From the NCBI RefSeq assembly GCF_032854445.1, contig NC_088303.1, positions 7,077,501 to 7,141,500 of the forward strand: a stretch of 64,000 nucleotides of DNA, in the 5' to 3' direction. A program made the translations under genes and the position numbers. A model generated the notes under the pieces. The model was not told the DNA's origin. It saw nothing but the letters and a program-made list of their open reading frames with translations, and made no database searches. The first letter of the stretch is position 1; each line of letters begins with the position of its first letter. Shown one piece after another: positions 22,323-35,446 of this stretch. Source of the stretch: Liolophura sinensis (lineage: Eukaryota > Mollusca > Polyplacophora > Chitonida > Chitonidae).

Positions 22323-23654
22323 TAAATGCAGGTGCTGCTATGATACACGACTTCAGAAGGCCTGGACATTTCTATTTTGCTCCTGTAGGGCACTATTAAT
22401 TTTATTCCGAATTCAATTTTCTTTCCAGTATTAATCAAATAAAGTCAACAGGGACAAACAAAAAAGTAGAAGGGAGACCATAAAAGCATGTTATTCTATA
22501 GCTTAGCTTAATTAAAACACCTGCACGTCTACGTTATATCAGACCCGCCGGGAAATGGCTGACTGCTGGACCGCCACTAAGCCTACAAGCATAAGCTGTA
22601 TTTATTGATGGAAACTTGAAAGCTGAACGATGTTGACGTCGGAGGAAAATGGGCCAGACAAAAACAAGGAATAATCAGACTAACACGCGGTTAACGGAAT
22701 AAAATGAATGATTCTAATATATGTATTTGTGTTAGTGCGTGGAATTTTCCGTGATAAGGGGAGAAGATATTGTCGCTCCTTGTAAATATAGTATCCGGTG
22801 AATCTAGAACAAATGGGTTTCAAATGCCTTAGTTTGAGTACATTGCAAAAAGCAACACTTTACTCATCATTTCCCGTTTTACCTTACATTTTACTTCGTT
22901 GGAAAGCAAACATTTTAATGAAATGTTAAAGGACATTGTGATACAATGGCACCTGTTTTTCGATTGAGTCCTGGGTCCGGTGTTACGAAAATTTTTTTGC
23001 TGAAGCAAAACAACATAATACTTTACAGAAGCGTCTGACTTAAGTTTTGTTGAGAAACACTCCATCCTGGATTTAGGCCAAAAAAAAAACTCCGACTCAG
23101 GCAATTTGTTGGACCTAGCTATACTTTGCTCTTTATTATCAAACCCATATCAAGAAGGATCTCAAGATAAACACGAATAGCTTCCGATTATAGCCAGGTT
23201 GAATTGATATGCTTAGAGAAGTCATCCATACCTGAAAATGGCACAGCTTTTCAATCTGTTTAATAACTGATACCCAAAACATAACGACAACGATTAAATG
23301 TCTAAATGCGAATCGTCGCTTGCTTAGACTTTTCGCGACATCAGTGACATCTTATAAAATATCTACTCAGGTTGAAATGTGTTTTACATCGGCAGTTCAA
23401 TTTTCTAATAGCTTTTCCTGCCCATTAGCAAATATATCTTAACGTATTCCCGACCTGAGATAGGTAACATCAAACCTCCGTGTAGGCAATCACAGTTGTA
23501 CATCATAGCTTGCAATATATACTTCAAATGATGCCATAGGACGCCTACAGGCTGCATACAATCATTGCACAGAGAATTACAAGCGCGGTGTGTCACAGTC
23601 TAACGATCATTTATTGACAATTTCGTAATCGGAAATGACTCTGTTATTTCAAAA
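22323..23654. other. Unassigned intergenic sequence
   Basis: Nothing recognised on either strand. Confidence 0.45.
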
Positions 23655-24586
23655 CACGCATTGCGTTGACCATAGCGCTTTCTCCGTGGGGTCTCCGGCG
23701 TGAAAAGAATAGGGCCTCAGTCCCCAAGCAAACTTGTCATAGAAGGTGGCTAACCTAGAGCTCTCCCTTAAATATAATAGGCTCACACATTCTTGGTTAG
23801 AGGCAACAGGGAGCGACCTGTTTGTCGTGGGTTGCGACGCGTATTCCCCGAGGACGGGATCCTGGTGGCTGAGGGCGTGTTGGTCTTTCGAGATCCTAAT
23901 GTCCAACATTCCACTTTGGTCCTTACGGATAGGTCGGACGGGCCCGGTCCGATCAATCGGCTTGGTCACGTCTCGCCTCTGTGTGGTCCCAAAATTTCTC
24001 CATAACACTCCTTAGAAAATAAATGGTATTTATCACATTTCGTTTGCGGGATTTCGTTTGAGGCGGTGGCTCATGGGTCCATGAAGTAGTTCGTGTCTGA
24101 TGAGCCATCTATTTGAGCATATCTCATGTGGAATACTTCGGGTGCTTCCTGCTGGGTATCCCCAGGTTCAGGCATCGTCTTTGATGGCACACCGTGGTGG
24201 GTGGGGAAACACATGAGGTGAACTTCTATTATCCATATGCCATGTCTTCTTTATATCTTTCAAATGTCTGTTGTAACTACCAGGTCATCTTTTCAACCTA
24301 ACAAAAAGTGCTAACAAAATGTGGAAGTCAGAGATATTGTCCCACTCAAATTAATATTGATCACGAGAGTTGGGCCGGCTTTCATATTTCTCTCCACAAA
24401 GAGTGAAGAAATGCTGGCCTCGAAAATTCATCCATTTGTATTAAAAAGGGCTTTACAGGGCGCAGCCGGTACAGTAAAAAAAACCTTAAAACATTACGAT
24501 CCGTAATCACTACGAAGAAATCTGGTAACAGCCTACACTATATATGTATATATCTTTTGACCTTCAGTAGTAAATCTCTTCGGTCG

Positions 24587-24659
<73 letters not shown>

Positions 24660-27160
24660 TTAGTGTGGACTTGTATATTTCTAACCCAAAACGTTTGATC
24701 TCGGCACATGACAATGTAAAAAAACACTGGTTTGTTTCCGATGCGCAGTAAAGGTGCCATGCGGCATGGTGGTTTCGACTGTAGCAGTAAAGTTAAGTGC
24801 TGCAATTGCAGTGGAAATCACATAGCCTTCTCTAAGGACTGTCCACTTTTCGTTAGAAGAAAACAAATAATCAAAATAAAAGTCAAAAACAATATATCTT
24901 AACGTTTTTGTTTTTGTTTTCATGTGCCACCGTGGGGTTAAGTAAACCTTTGTATAATAAGGACTGTTGCAAGCCATTAAGGACCGTAACAAGCCCAGTG
25001 AAGTTTTAATATATGTCGTACTGATACTACTTAAACCAGGTTCGTATTTTAGAGCTCATTGTCGTCGGTTAATCAAGTTCAAGAGGCCATTTTGTTGGCG
25101 GAACTTTGTTTTAAGCATTACGTCAAAAACACCCATGCGTAAGGCCGGGAACATGGTTCGGAAACTTCAGGGCAAAAACAATAAAGCGAAAATTCAGCAT
25201 TTGACATATGGAGATAACGAAAACTTGTATTTGTTAAGGTTTTATTAATAATGAACATGTGGTGTTGATATTTTTCGATCTTGAAAAAGCATATTACACC
25301 ACATCAGGCACAGGTAGTTCTTTATATGTTGATGATTTCCTTATATCTTACTGAGCTTAAAAGGTAAATAATATTGAACGCCACTTGCAGCTTTCTCTAA
25401 ATAAAATCGAGAAATGGGCAACTGTGAACGGCTTTAGATTTTCCACGTCTAAAACCGTGGGTATGCATAACTGTAATAAATGGAATCTTCATCTTGACCC
25501 TGAGCCTAAATTTTATTGTAAACATTTTAAAATTGTTGGGGAATATAAATTTTAGGTAGAATATTTGATAATAAGCTATCGTTTATACCTCATATTAATA
25601 TGCTTGAAGCTAAATGTACAAAGGCTTTCGATATTATAAGGGTCGTGTTTAACACCAAATGGGATGCTGGCTGGTCTATATTTTTAGATCTATATAGTTC
25701 TCTGGTGAGATCTAATTTAAACTATGGGTCCATCATTTACTGGTCGCTAGGAAATCATATCTAAAATTTTGGATCCGGCCCATCACCAAGGTGTGAGACT
25801 CTCACCAGTAGAGAGTTTATAGCTATAGGAAAATGAGCCTTCTTCATGTAACCGACGTATCAAACTCTTCAGTATGCTACAAAGCTGAAAGCTCATCCAA
25901 CAAACCCTGCCTGCAACTGTGTTTTCAATACATCATATGTAGACAGATGTAATAAAAATATCCCTTCGTTTGGTCTTCGTATACGGGACCATATTGTGGA
26001 AGCTAACACCAAGCTGGAGAATATAGCTCCGGAGTTTTTTTAGCACTCTCCTCCCTGGCTTCTTCCACTGTCTAAACTGATATTTTTGATCTGCGTAAGT
26101 ACAAGAAAACAGACAGAAATCCTCTTATCATTCAGCAAAGTTTTGCTGAATCTAATGCTGAATATCCGTAATTAAAAGTTATGTTCACTGACGGCACAAA
26201 GGATTGGGACAGGGTTGCGTCAGCGGCTGTCATAGAACAGCGGGTCTCTTTTCTTCGTCTTCCATCCTCTTTCTCAATCTTTTCCGCCAAGGCCTAGGCT
26301 ATACTCCTGGCCTTGTCATATGTTTTTTCTGGGCATGCCCCAAAGGCAGTGATGTGCACTGACTGGATCTCCTGCCTTTTGGCAATACAGAATAAAAAAT
26401 TATTCGACTAATTCTTGATATTCCAGCCTTACATATGAAACTAATTAAAAGACGTAAAGATATTATATTCTGTTGATACCAAGCCATATTGGTATCCATG
26501 GAAACAGTTGTAGACAGGGAGGCAAAACCTGCCCTTAATAAACCCATATCCCAACATAAATTCCCATACAATGATTTTCGTCCAAAAAAATTCTTAAATA
26601 TATTCGTCGTCTTCGGTAGAGTGAATGGAACCTTCATGTCCATAATAAATTGCATGAACTTCACCCTGCCATTGGTTACAATTCTTATACTCATGGTATG
26701 TCTTGAAGAGACCAAGTAGTTTTAACGAGGTGCCGTATTGTACATTCTCGTTTAACACACAAATATTCTCGATGGGAGCTGTGCTCCCAGGTGTGTTGGA
26801 TGTGATGCTCAATAAAGCTTCAAACATATCCTAGTTGACTGAATATTTTGCCCGTGTTCTGCCAAGATTCTAGACAGTCAGCAGTACATATGACATTGTT
26901 TGACAGCATTGCTGGCGATGCTGTCTTTAAGTATTTATAGGCCATTGGTCTATAGGCCATTTATATGTATATAGATATATTATATATACATACGATGTTG
27001 TACATTGTTATCTGTTTTTAAACACGTTTGTCTTTTTTTATGCTTGATGTTCTCATTCTATAGAAAACCATTTACCGGCTCCTCTTTTGAACTTGTTCTC
27101 GCCGCGATATGGGTGGGAAATTGCCGATGTTGCATTAAACCATAATTATTCATTCGTTTT
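23655..27160 (+). mobile_element. I/Nimb-like LINE, both ends present, internally deleted
   Basis: The 5' part (GTGGGGTCTCCGGCGTGAAA, then GGTTGCGACGCG and GAGGACGGGATCCTGGTGG) matches LINE 5' regions at 42700-42970 and 61380-61480. ORF1 remnants lie at about 24320-24840, with KCCNCSG-type zinc-knuckle residues near 24795. The endonuclease is absent. RT remnants begin near 25080. Motif A (FFDLEKAYYTT, 25275) is joined almost directly to motif C (YVDDF, 25324-25338), so the palm is deleted. RNase H remnants (HGNSC-type and DREAKPAL near 26510) and the 3' UTR follow, ending in ATTC. No frame is intact. Confidence 0.8.
24587..24657. repeat. (TA)n microsatellite inside LINE ORF1
   Basis: A TA run of about 70 bp with one phase break sits where the related LINE copy at 49615-53010 has CGTATATCTACATTGG (about 50617). 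It seems to have expanded from a short TATAT in the ORF1 sequence. Confidence 0.9.
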
Positions 27161-27162
27161 GA

Positions 27163-27302
27163 TGTGCTCACTGCCATATCGAAAACCGTAAGCGCCTCGT
27201 GTTTTCACCTTGTTTTCGCCACGATATGGTTGAAATATTGCCGATGTGGCGTTAAGCCACAATCATTCATTCATTCATTCGTTCATTCATTCATTTATTC
27301 AT
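27163..27302 (+). mobile_element. Extreme 3' end of an I/Nimb-like LINE
   Basis: Only the last 140 bp is present: CCATATCGAAAACCGTAAGC, TTTTCGCCACGATATGG, GCCGATGTGGCGTTAAGCC, then a (CATT)n array to about 27302. The terminal hairpin is perfect (CGCCAC/GTGGCG). It directly follows another LINE 3' end, so two insertions lie back to back. Confidence 0.85.
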
Positions 27303-27362
27303 TGAATAACGCTCACCTGCCATCATTTAAATGTTCTGTCATAGTGTCATAATTAAGTTTTA

Positions 27363-27625
27363 TGGCAGATCAAGCTACTAATTGCTTTTATGGCGCATTG
27401 CTAAGTCTCACAAAAAACATGAATCTTCTGTTTGGGCAGTCACAGATGTGTATCAGTTCTGATGACATATAATTTCAGCTACTCGGTACTTTTAGCTACT
27501 GCAAAGAGAGCCACATACATATTTATGTGGTTTTTTAATGTTAATAATATTGTAATCGAAAATAATATTATATATTATTATAAGTTATTTCCACACACAA
27601 ATTGTGTAGATTGTACGGAAAAACA
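27363..27625 (+). repeat. Unclassified dispersed repeat Z, copy 2
   Basis: This is the partner of 11715-12020. It shares GGCAGATCAAGCTA, AATTGCTTTTATGG, GTGTATCAGTTCTG and AATATTGTAATCG-like blocks in the same order. Confidence 0.5.
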
Positions 27626-27754
27626 TTGACCTGCAAGCATAAATACAAGTTACCTCCTTGTGTTAAACTGTAATTTAAGGCTTTCCAAGTTAATGCAAAA
27701 ACGAGCCAAACTGTTGTATTAAATTTTAATTTTACTGTCCTGTTGAACATTCGT

Positions 27755-27815
27755 AGTTATATGACTGAAAAATTGTTAAGTATGATGTTGAACCCCAAGC
27801 ACTCACTCACTCCTG
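27755..27815 (+). repeat. SINE type 2, 3' tail fragment
   Basis: ATATGACTGAAAAATTGTTA, then TGTTGAACCCCAAGCACTCA and CTCACTC match the 3' end of the SINEs at 35447-35780 and 43649-43943. The rest of the element is absent. Confidence 0.75.
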
Positions 27816-28387
27816 TTGATTAAGCATCAACATCGGGATCAGTGCTGTTTGCATAGCCTCTACAATCATTAAATTTTGACGTGAGTATAGACATGCCCTG
27901 AAGAAAGCTCTACAATCATTGACGCCCAGATTGACAAGAGTTCTTCTTTGCCATTAGCGCGTTAATAAATACAGCCCTTAGAGGTATCGCTCACCGTAAT
28001 GGCCACTGGAGGTCTCCTTGAATTTCATAAACACGTTAGATCTAAGCTTCAATTACGATATTCGTATTCTGTTTATAAAGAATAAAAATGCGTTGCATGT
28101 GAGTAATTGCAAGACCATAGACTTAATCACTTCACAAGGAATATGTAATGACTAATATATGGACGGCATAAGAGAAGGTGCCAACAATTGTTGATGATTC
28201 AGGGAAGATAACAGATATACGATGCATGATATCAAATTCAAATTTAAATGTCTTAATCAGTGCAAAGATTTTAGCACGAATACGAAATTTACAACTATTA
28301 AGAAAATATTATGTCAACCTAATATAAATATAAAGATTTAGTATATATAAAGCCCACTATTTGTTTCATATATAACAAATAAGGGAA
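27816..28387. other. Unassigned intergenic sequence
   Basis: Nothing recognised with confidence. Confidence 0.4.
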
Positions 28388-28612
28388 TTCCGTGGCTAGC
28401 GTGGTAGAGCATTACCTGACTGGAAAACTTCTCTGTTAGTTCAAGTCCAGTTCATGCTGGTTTCATCTCCGTTGGTACGGGGAGGTCTGTCAGCAACCTG
28501 TTGATGGTCGTGGGTTCACCGAGCTTCTTTTTTTCCACCATAATATTGACCACCGTCGTATGAATGAAGTATTCTTGAGTACGGCGCAAAACACCAATCA
28601 AATATGTAAAAT
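28388..28612 (+). repeat. Diverged Meta-type SINE
   Basis: The head has CCGTGGCTAGCGTGGTAGAG and GTTCAAGTCCAGTTCATGC; the body has GGAGGTCTGTCAGCAACCTG and GATGGTCGTGGGTT; the tail has GAGTACGGCGCAAAACACCA. The hairpin arms are CACCGT and ACGGCG. The head carries a tRNA-like region shorter than in the 39298 copy. Confidence 0.8.
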
Positions 28613-28865
28613 ATAACAGAGGGAGTACGTGACGGGAAAACCCTTGTACGGACCGAAAAAGATGTATCATCTTGTGTAGATATAAATTCAACAAAGGTTG
28701 GCAGACTGCATTCACTGCCGATGCTAAATGGATATTGTTTAAAAGCAATAATGTCACCTATGTACCGCATGGTAAATAAAAAAAGAGCGAGTTTTGAAAA
28801 TATTTTGTAGTGATTTCTGAATAAACAGGAGATCGCATTCCTATATATATAAAACACTTTTCACT
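28613..28865. other. Spacer between two SINEs
   Basis: Nothing recognised. Confidence 0.4.
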
Positions 28866-29040
28866 TCACCAATGCGGTCACTGTGCTGGCGTTCTCTCCG
28901 GCCATAAGTGGGTAGGTCTTCCGGCAACCTGCGGATGGTCATGGGTTTCCACCCACCATAATGCTGGCCGCCGTCGTATAAGTGGAATATTCTTGAGTAC
29001 GGCATAAAACACCAATCAAATAAATAAATAAATATATAAA
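28866..29040 (+). repeat. 5'-truncated Meta-type SINE
   Basis: It starts at CACCAATGCGGTCACTGTG, inside the body, and runs through AACCTGCGGATGGTCATGGG and TGGCCGCCGTCGTATAAGTG to an AATAAATA tail. The tRNA head is missing. The hairpin arms are CGCCGT and ACGGCA. Confidence 0.85.
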
Positions 29041-29344
29041 ACAAACAGGCAAATGTCTATGATTAGAAGTGCACAGTTTGTAGTCTTGCAAATACCTATT
29101 CCCTGTTTGTAAATGGTATTACAGAATTTCATGTCGATGTTATTAACGAGAAATAGCAGCAATACAACGACCAATGAAACCTAATGAATAAAAGTCGTGC
29201 ACAACAGCACGGTACACTGTTGGAAAAATTTGCTGGGAATATATCTGGCAGGTGTTCATTAGACGTGTCCATGTACGTGTACGACAACGTGGCAATGGGG
29301 AAGAAAAAAAAGATGACCGACAACAGTTAGTTAAAGTGCTGGTG
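29041..29344. other. Unassigned intergenic sequence
   Basis: Nothing recognised. Confidence 0.4.
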
Positions 29345-29597
29345 ACGGTCAAGTCAGGCTTAATTAAATGAAACTGTTTCATTTGCATCACCCCCAGATT
29401 AAATGGCATACTCCCTTTCTAACCGAACTTGTTTGACTGGTACCTGTATACACGGTAAGATTACCCAGGGGATCTTGCCCGAAACGCTCTTTCGCATTCC
29501 CCCGGGCAGCCGACTGACACACCCCAAGTCAGCACACCGAGAGTGTCTGCCCTGCTGTTGATTACTTTGGTTGAGCTTCTATGGAGACATCTATTGA
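29345..29597 (+). repeat. Unclassified dispersed repeat Y, copy 2
   Basis: This is the partner of 16757-17012, with shared blocks CCCTTTCTAACCGAA, TACACGGTAAGATTA, GTGTCTGCCCT and GATTACTTTGGTTGAGC. It contains an extra GC-rich segment (about 29465-29545) poorly matched in the other copy. Confidence 0.6.
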
Positions 29598-29836
29598 ATT
29601 ATCTACAGAATCGGTCCCTACGGATTACAGGAAGTAGATGTTTTTCGCCAGAAGACGGTAAAACTTACAGGTAAAATTGTTAGCGGATAGAGTGTGAACA
29701 TTTTACGACTGGTATCAATTCTACTAGAATTGTCTGTGAAACAACAACAGCATGTGTTACTTTACACATATTGCTACTGTGGCATTTCTGTGCAAAGTTT
29801 TGATAAGTCGCAAATGAAATGTGCTTTTTCACCGGT

Positions 29837-30020
29837 GGCACATTTATGTTTTGTTTTCTTTGGCTTTTAATTTACTATACTGTCAATTATTATAGGTCGA
29901 ATTCCTGAGTCAATTAGTTTACACATTTGGCACAGTTATGTTTTTTTTTCTTTACCTTCTAATTTACAACGCTGTCATTTGTTATAAGTCGTATTCTTAC
30001 GTCAATTAGTTCACATATGG
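29837..30020. repeat. Tandem duplication, 92-bp unit
   Basis: Two adjacent units begin GGCACATTTATGTTTTG (29837) and GGCACAGTTATGTTTTT (29929). Both continue through TTCTAATTTAC-like, GCTGTCA-like, TATAAGTCG-like and GTCAATTAGTT. Many substitutions separate them, so the duplication is old. No function is apparent. Confidence 0.8.
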
Positions 30021-31886
30021 TAAAATACGTAATTGTAGGAGAATGAGTTGTAGGTTTATTTAGGCATAACGAACAAAAAGAAAGAAGAAAAAAAACTGTG
30101 TGCTCGGAGGAACGAGAGGAAAAACTTGATTAAAATTTCGTTTAACCCTTTCTAACCCGGAATTCAAAACGTCTTTTTGAACAAAACGTTAGATGTGAGT
30201 GAGTGTGGTCTTCCTCATTAATCCCTCATCGATATCGGATATTCTCAACATATACACGAGACAACTTACCCCGGTCCGATCATTAGGTGGCATGAAATAC
30301 CGCTGGGCTAGATAGCGTGTCAGTCTGGCACGGTAGGTAAAGATAGCTTCAATGTCGTGACAGAGAAGGATTGTTGAGTTACTGTTTGGCTTCCTGGAAG
30401 ACCCATTTTGTAGATACTTACACAGACATACACGAAGAGTACCGCCACAAATGAGTGACCGATGAAAATCGTAAACTAACAAAAGAAAATGTCGTTTGCA
30501 GTAAAAAAGATTTATCGTTGATCCTCAGAAAATGACAGTCACTTGTGGCACAGGTAACCACCATCAGTTAAGAATTGGTACATGCACACGCGCTTTGATC
30601 TTCATCGATGAAATGAGGCATGGATAATAAAGACAAGTAAACTGTTTCAATTTGTTGTTTTGATAGTCGTGTTTGTTAGCCATCCGATATCAAATATGTT
30701 GTATTTACAAGGAATAAGTGAATTCTCAGGCGCCTTGTGTTCCACCAGTGTCCAGTGCGTGTCTATTTCTTTTAGCAGCGTCGCCTGTGTGTACAATCAG
30801 TAATACTCCGTACCAAAATCACTTTTCTTAGTGACATGTAACAACACAAGCTCTACATATTGATATGTTGTACGTATATACCATTGGAAGAAAAATTCAG
30901 TTAGAATACTTTTTCTATTTCATAATGTGAAACGCCATCAGTCTGGTTTCAAGACCAAGAATTCATTTGCCTCAAGTGAGGTCACAGTTACTCAGAAACA
31001 AGTGGGATGCTGGGGAATAGGAGTGGACACGGATTTTCTTGCTATAGCTGCACCAATATGCGATTAGAACAAACTCCACGCAGTAACACAGCTACACCAA
31101 TGTCTCGTCGGATAGATTACATTGTGTTTTTTTTATAAAAAAAAATCCCAACATACAGCTCTAAAGCCATACTACTGCGAGATCACATACTACAAGAGAT
31201 AAATAAAATTCAGTTATGAAGGTTATGTTCTACAAAAATGTGCGAACAATACCAAATCCGGCAGTGTCAGGAACAGGTTTTAAATTAAAGTCGCGAGCAG
31301 TTTAGGTAACTGATGTAACTGCTGTCGCCGTTCGTCAAAACATTGAACTCCGCCCGATTTCCAGCCTGCCACTGGTTTCTGAATAATCATGACGTCAATC
31401 AAGGTAATAATTATAAATTATAAATTAGAAAAAGTGTTCTAGCATTAATGTGTTTGCAAGAATATAGTATTCCAACATATCGATCTGTAGAGGTTGTGTT
31501 GTTACGTGTCATTCAAGAAAGGCAATTTTGGTAGCGAGTATGGCTGATTTTACCGATAGCTAAATATAGGCGACTCTGTGAAAGATATAGGGTATCAGAG
31601 TTCACTTAACTACAATGAATAAGGAAGAAAATATATCCGATGCGCATTTACACGCAGCGACGCATGCGCGCGTGAAATGTGCACAAGAGCATCTAGAAGA
31701 ACACAATTTTCCACAACTACATGTACATGTAACCAGTCTTTCCTGTATACAGCTGTTGGGAGATAGGCAAGTTCATTCGATAACAAGTTTGCCTCAGATA
31801 TAGTCCAACTTGTTTTACGGTATGAGGGAAATAGTATAAGTGAAAAACTCTTAAGTATGTCGTTGAACACCAAATAAACATAATTT
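30021..31886. other. Unassigned intergenic sequence
   Basis: No gene, RNA or repeat is recognised. A minus-strand frame at 30189-30482 has no family resemblance. Confidence 0.45.
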
Positions 31887-32020
31887 ATAAAATAATTTAT
31901 TTGTCTGGAGTTTTACGCCGTACTTAAAAATATTTCACTTTTACGACGAAGGCCTGTATGATATTTGCAGCACCCGGAGTAAACCCACGATCATCGGCTG
32001 ATTGTTGCCGAACCTGTACA
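31887..32020 (-). repeat. Meta-type SINE fragment
   Basis: On the minus strand it reads GATCGTGGGTTTACTCCGGG, GGCCTTCGTCGTAAAAGTG, AAATATTTTTAAGTACGGCG and AAACTCCAGACAAATAAA, the 3' half of the family. It is the only Meta-type copy on the minus strand. Confidence 0.7.
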
Positions 32021-35000
32021 TGTACATTGTAATAGCAGTTTACCTGTGTTAATGCCTCGCTACATCCCGGGTCTTACAGAGAAACAAATAATAATGATAG
32101 AATGATTAGTCCCGTGAGTGAGTGTATCATTAAAACATCTCGTTAGAAGGATACTCTGATATCGACTCAACCATTTGGGAACGTCTGGCGAACCTTAACT
32201 CATCAAAATGTCAAGATGTTGTAATTTTGGAACAAACCAAATTTTACGCCTCTAATCAGATATCTATAAAATACGATCTGGCTTGCAACTTGAGCCTTAT
32301 GTAGTCTGGAATTCGATGTTCTGAAGTATCGTGTAATAGAAACAGTGAAACGATAGAAGGGAGTACATTGATGAGGCAGAATGCTGTACAGCGTAGTCTG
32401 CATTACTTGTTATATTCTCTCAGCCAAGCATATAGATTCTGTGAAGGTTAAACACATGCCCGGTTTTCTTTTCTGTACGTAAACTGACACAACGCATTTA
32501 ACCAAGTACACACATGTACCGTGTTTCCGATATTAACAAGATGTTCTATTCTTCCTTATTTCCTTGCGGTCTAGCGTACGTTGCTCAAGTTTCTCACTCT
32601 GATGGTATATTTATTTTTGTTTCATGGTTGGTCTTTACCAAATGTTTGATTTTTTCATTTGAATGTCAATAATTGTGAATGTAATCATCATGATCCCGGC
32701 ATGTGGATCAAAAGCTTGTGAAACCTTTATATTTACTCTTATGAAACTCTTTAAACTCTACCTACATGGAAAATAGGAAACATCTTTAGAAGAGAAATCC
32801 TTTGTGTTGACAAAATATCAATTCCTTGACCAATATTAAATTTAGGTCAAAGTTGTCTGGCATTTCTACTAAAGTTTGTCATGTTTTGTAGTGTTTTAAT
32901 TCGCCTGTGGCAACTTTATTTGGAAAAACACTGCTCATCTTAATTTGTAATTAGGAATGCCATAAGGAATTTGTCAAGTTTATTGATCGATTTGTGATGC
33001 TTCACACGGTGGTAAGCAACCTAGAGGAAAGCACCATTTATCTAGCCAGTAATTAAGTTAATCTTTTCAGACTCTCGAACGGCTGCTGTTAGTTTGTCTG
33101 GGTGTCAATTATCGCCCTGAGTTCAGTCAAAAGATTGGACACAAATAATACCTTTGTGGCAGTAATTACTTCTGCTGATTAACGAGGGTCGCACTGATTA
33201 TTGGCAAACGTCTCCTGCACAGTTAGACTACCGGTATTTTCGTCTAATGGCATGTATAGAGCCCTCTGCAAGAGTGCAATGATGAAGATATGACAAGCGT
33301 ACTGGCTTATGGTGCGTAGAGTGGTTAAGGGGGGTGGAGACGCGAATCTGTTCACGAGTTCTGGGTAAGTTTATAGATGGCGTCATTTTGAAATATCTCC
33401 AACTAGCGAGGAAAAATTTGTATAAAATAAAAAGATATCAAATATTCAAAAGAATTTTAAAAATCCATTTTTGGACTATCTTTATTCAATTCCCTTAAAT
33501 TCATGATTCTCGTTTTAGAGCACTTTATCTTGTATATTTAAGGTGGTGTTAGATACCACAGACCTGCTCCCTGGGAACCTTCTCTTGGATGCATTGTTTC
33601 AGCCTCTTGTTACAACGTTATAGTCTCTTTATCTTAGCCAGTCACCTATGACCAGGTGTCTGTAAAATCAGTCTTAATTACTTGAGAAATTTCCTGTAGT
33701 AAGTGACACGCTCCACACATCGATATATTGAAAGTTCACATTCTTGCAAAGAGAATGAAGTTAGAACAATCTTTTAATTCATAGGGTTAAACTACAAAAG
33801 GAAAGGTTTGATGGCAAATAGACATTGCCTCGGGTAACGTTATAATTACCCCAAACAAGTGGTATGCTGGTGGACCCCATCTGCACCCCGCCCATATATC
33901 TTTTCATGAATGTGCAAAATCATTTCATACCTGGCTATTAAAAAATGGAAAATATTACATTTAAAGTTTTCTCCTCTAATATTGTTGATATGGAACGGGA
34001 ATTTAAAATTTCGATTCACCTTGAAAAATTCTAAGACGGTGTGGCAGTGGTGGTTCCTTGTATGTTTAGCTAATTTTGCCATTTAAGATTCCCCGGATAG
34101 AGAGAGATTTCAGGACGTTTTAACCGTAAAATATCGTTAAAATTTAAACGGATGGAAACAGATCTTGATAACATTGTGTTGACTAGATCAACGTTTTATG
34201 GTCTCATTCACAAATAATACACTGACGGGAGACAGCTGACGGCTCCTGGGGCAAAAACACACACCATAAACGCGCATATGTCATATATCATGCCCAGGAC
34301 CTGTCAGCATCCTATCTGCGCACAAATGTATAATGCAGTGTTTTGGTACAGTCATATTTAAATGCAAATCGTACTTTTAAAGTTGTCTGTACCTATGAAA
34401 TGAGAAGTGATATACAGTTGTTTGTTTTTGTTGTTTGTTTGCAGGATCCGTGAAAGTAGGTTTCAATTACGCAACAATATAGGACATTCAAAAATTCAAT
34501 ACAGTCTATACACACTAAAACAACTGTTACATCGGGCTTTTTAACTTTTAATGTAATTGTTCTGGAACAAACTCGATTGAAAACCGCGCAAAGCGTATGT
34601 GGGATATGGTGTGTCAGATTGACGGGAATAGAGATGATTTTTATTGACATATACCGTGAATAATGTCTCAAAAGAAATGGAAAATGCAAATAACAAAAGC
34701 AGAGAAAGCGCCCACAACACACACCAAATCTCGTCGCGGTTTTGACAAACGTCCTGATCTGGCCACGAGTAGAAACAAACTTGTGCATTATATCTACTCA
34801 ACCTTGAACACCCACTGTTATTAACATACTTGCATGTGAGTGTTACGAAGTTATCCCAACAATGCTTGTGTACAAGGGACCAAAATATTCCCTTGTGCGG
34901 TTACGTGTATACAGACCACATGTATGGAATAGCCTGCTGTAATGAAACCGAGTCTAAGATTGTTTAATTGCCTAGCTGTTTGCAGCATACATGTACTCTA

Positions 35001-35433
35001 CCCATGTGCAAAAGAGTATATAGCTCTTCTATATGTACACAGACTATATTGATGTCTTGTAAAATCTGTTGTTGTGCAACATGTGGTGTTGTGAAAAGGC
35101 CTGCTCTTAGTTTTCTGTCAGCTGGATCTTTATCTAGCTTATGCCGCTTTAACTTCGAAACATGTCATTTTCTGAGGTCCGACCTAACCACAGCTTTCTC
35201 AAAAAAGTCACTATTTATACGGGAGTGGCCTCAATTCTGTGCGGCCCTGTTCACTAAAGATTATTGATATCTGTGCAACCAGGATAGTGTTCACCATCCT
35301 AGTGGACAGCATATTTAAGCTTTGCCGGCAACATTTGCCCAGCCTTTGCTCATTGATGTTGGAGGTTCATATTATGCTAAGGAAAAACTCCATCAGTTCT
35401 GAGGTATGAAAGTAAAACCTTAATAATATTAAA
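32021..35433. other. Unassigned AT-rich intergenic sequence
   Basis: This is the longest stretch without a recognised feature. Several frames of 60-130 codons are open (for example minus 34393-34788), but none has recognisable motifs, codon pattern or exon signals that I can defend. Confidence 0.45.
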
Positions 35434-35446
35434 ACTGAACATCTGA

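Noticed and set aside
26299-26715. Minus-strand frame of 138 codons
   Set aside because: It is antisense to the RNase H and C-terminal region of the LINE at 23655-27160.
27265-27302. CRISPR-like or regulatory array of CATT units
   Set aside because: It is the tandem tail of a LINE, as at 41150-41190.
15590-28200. Possible dispersed repeat between 15590-15690 and 28125-28200
   Set aside because: Only short blocks match and they cannot be extended by eye; similarity may be chance in AT-rich DNA.
28388-28470. Possible tRNA gene (GTGGCTAGCGTGGTAGAG...GTTCAAGTCC)
   Set aside because: It is the tRNA-derived head of a SINE, followed by SINE body and tail; the acceptor stem does not close.
32203-34801. 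Several open frames of 66-131 codons
   Set aside because: No motifs, no credible splice sites, and AT-rich shadow-like composition.
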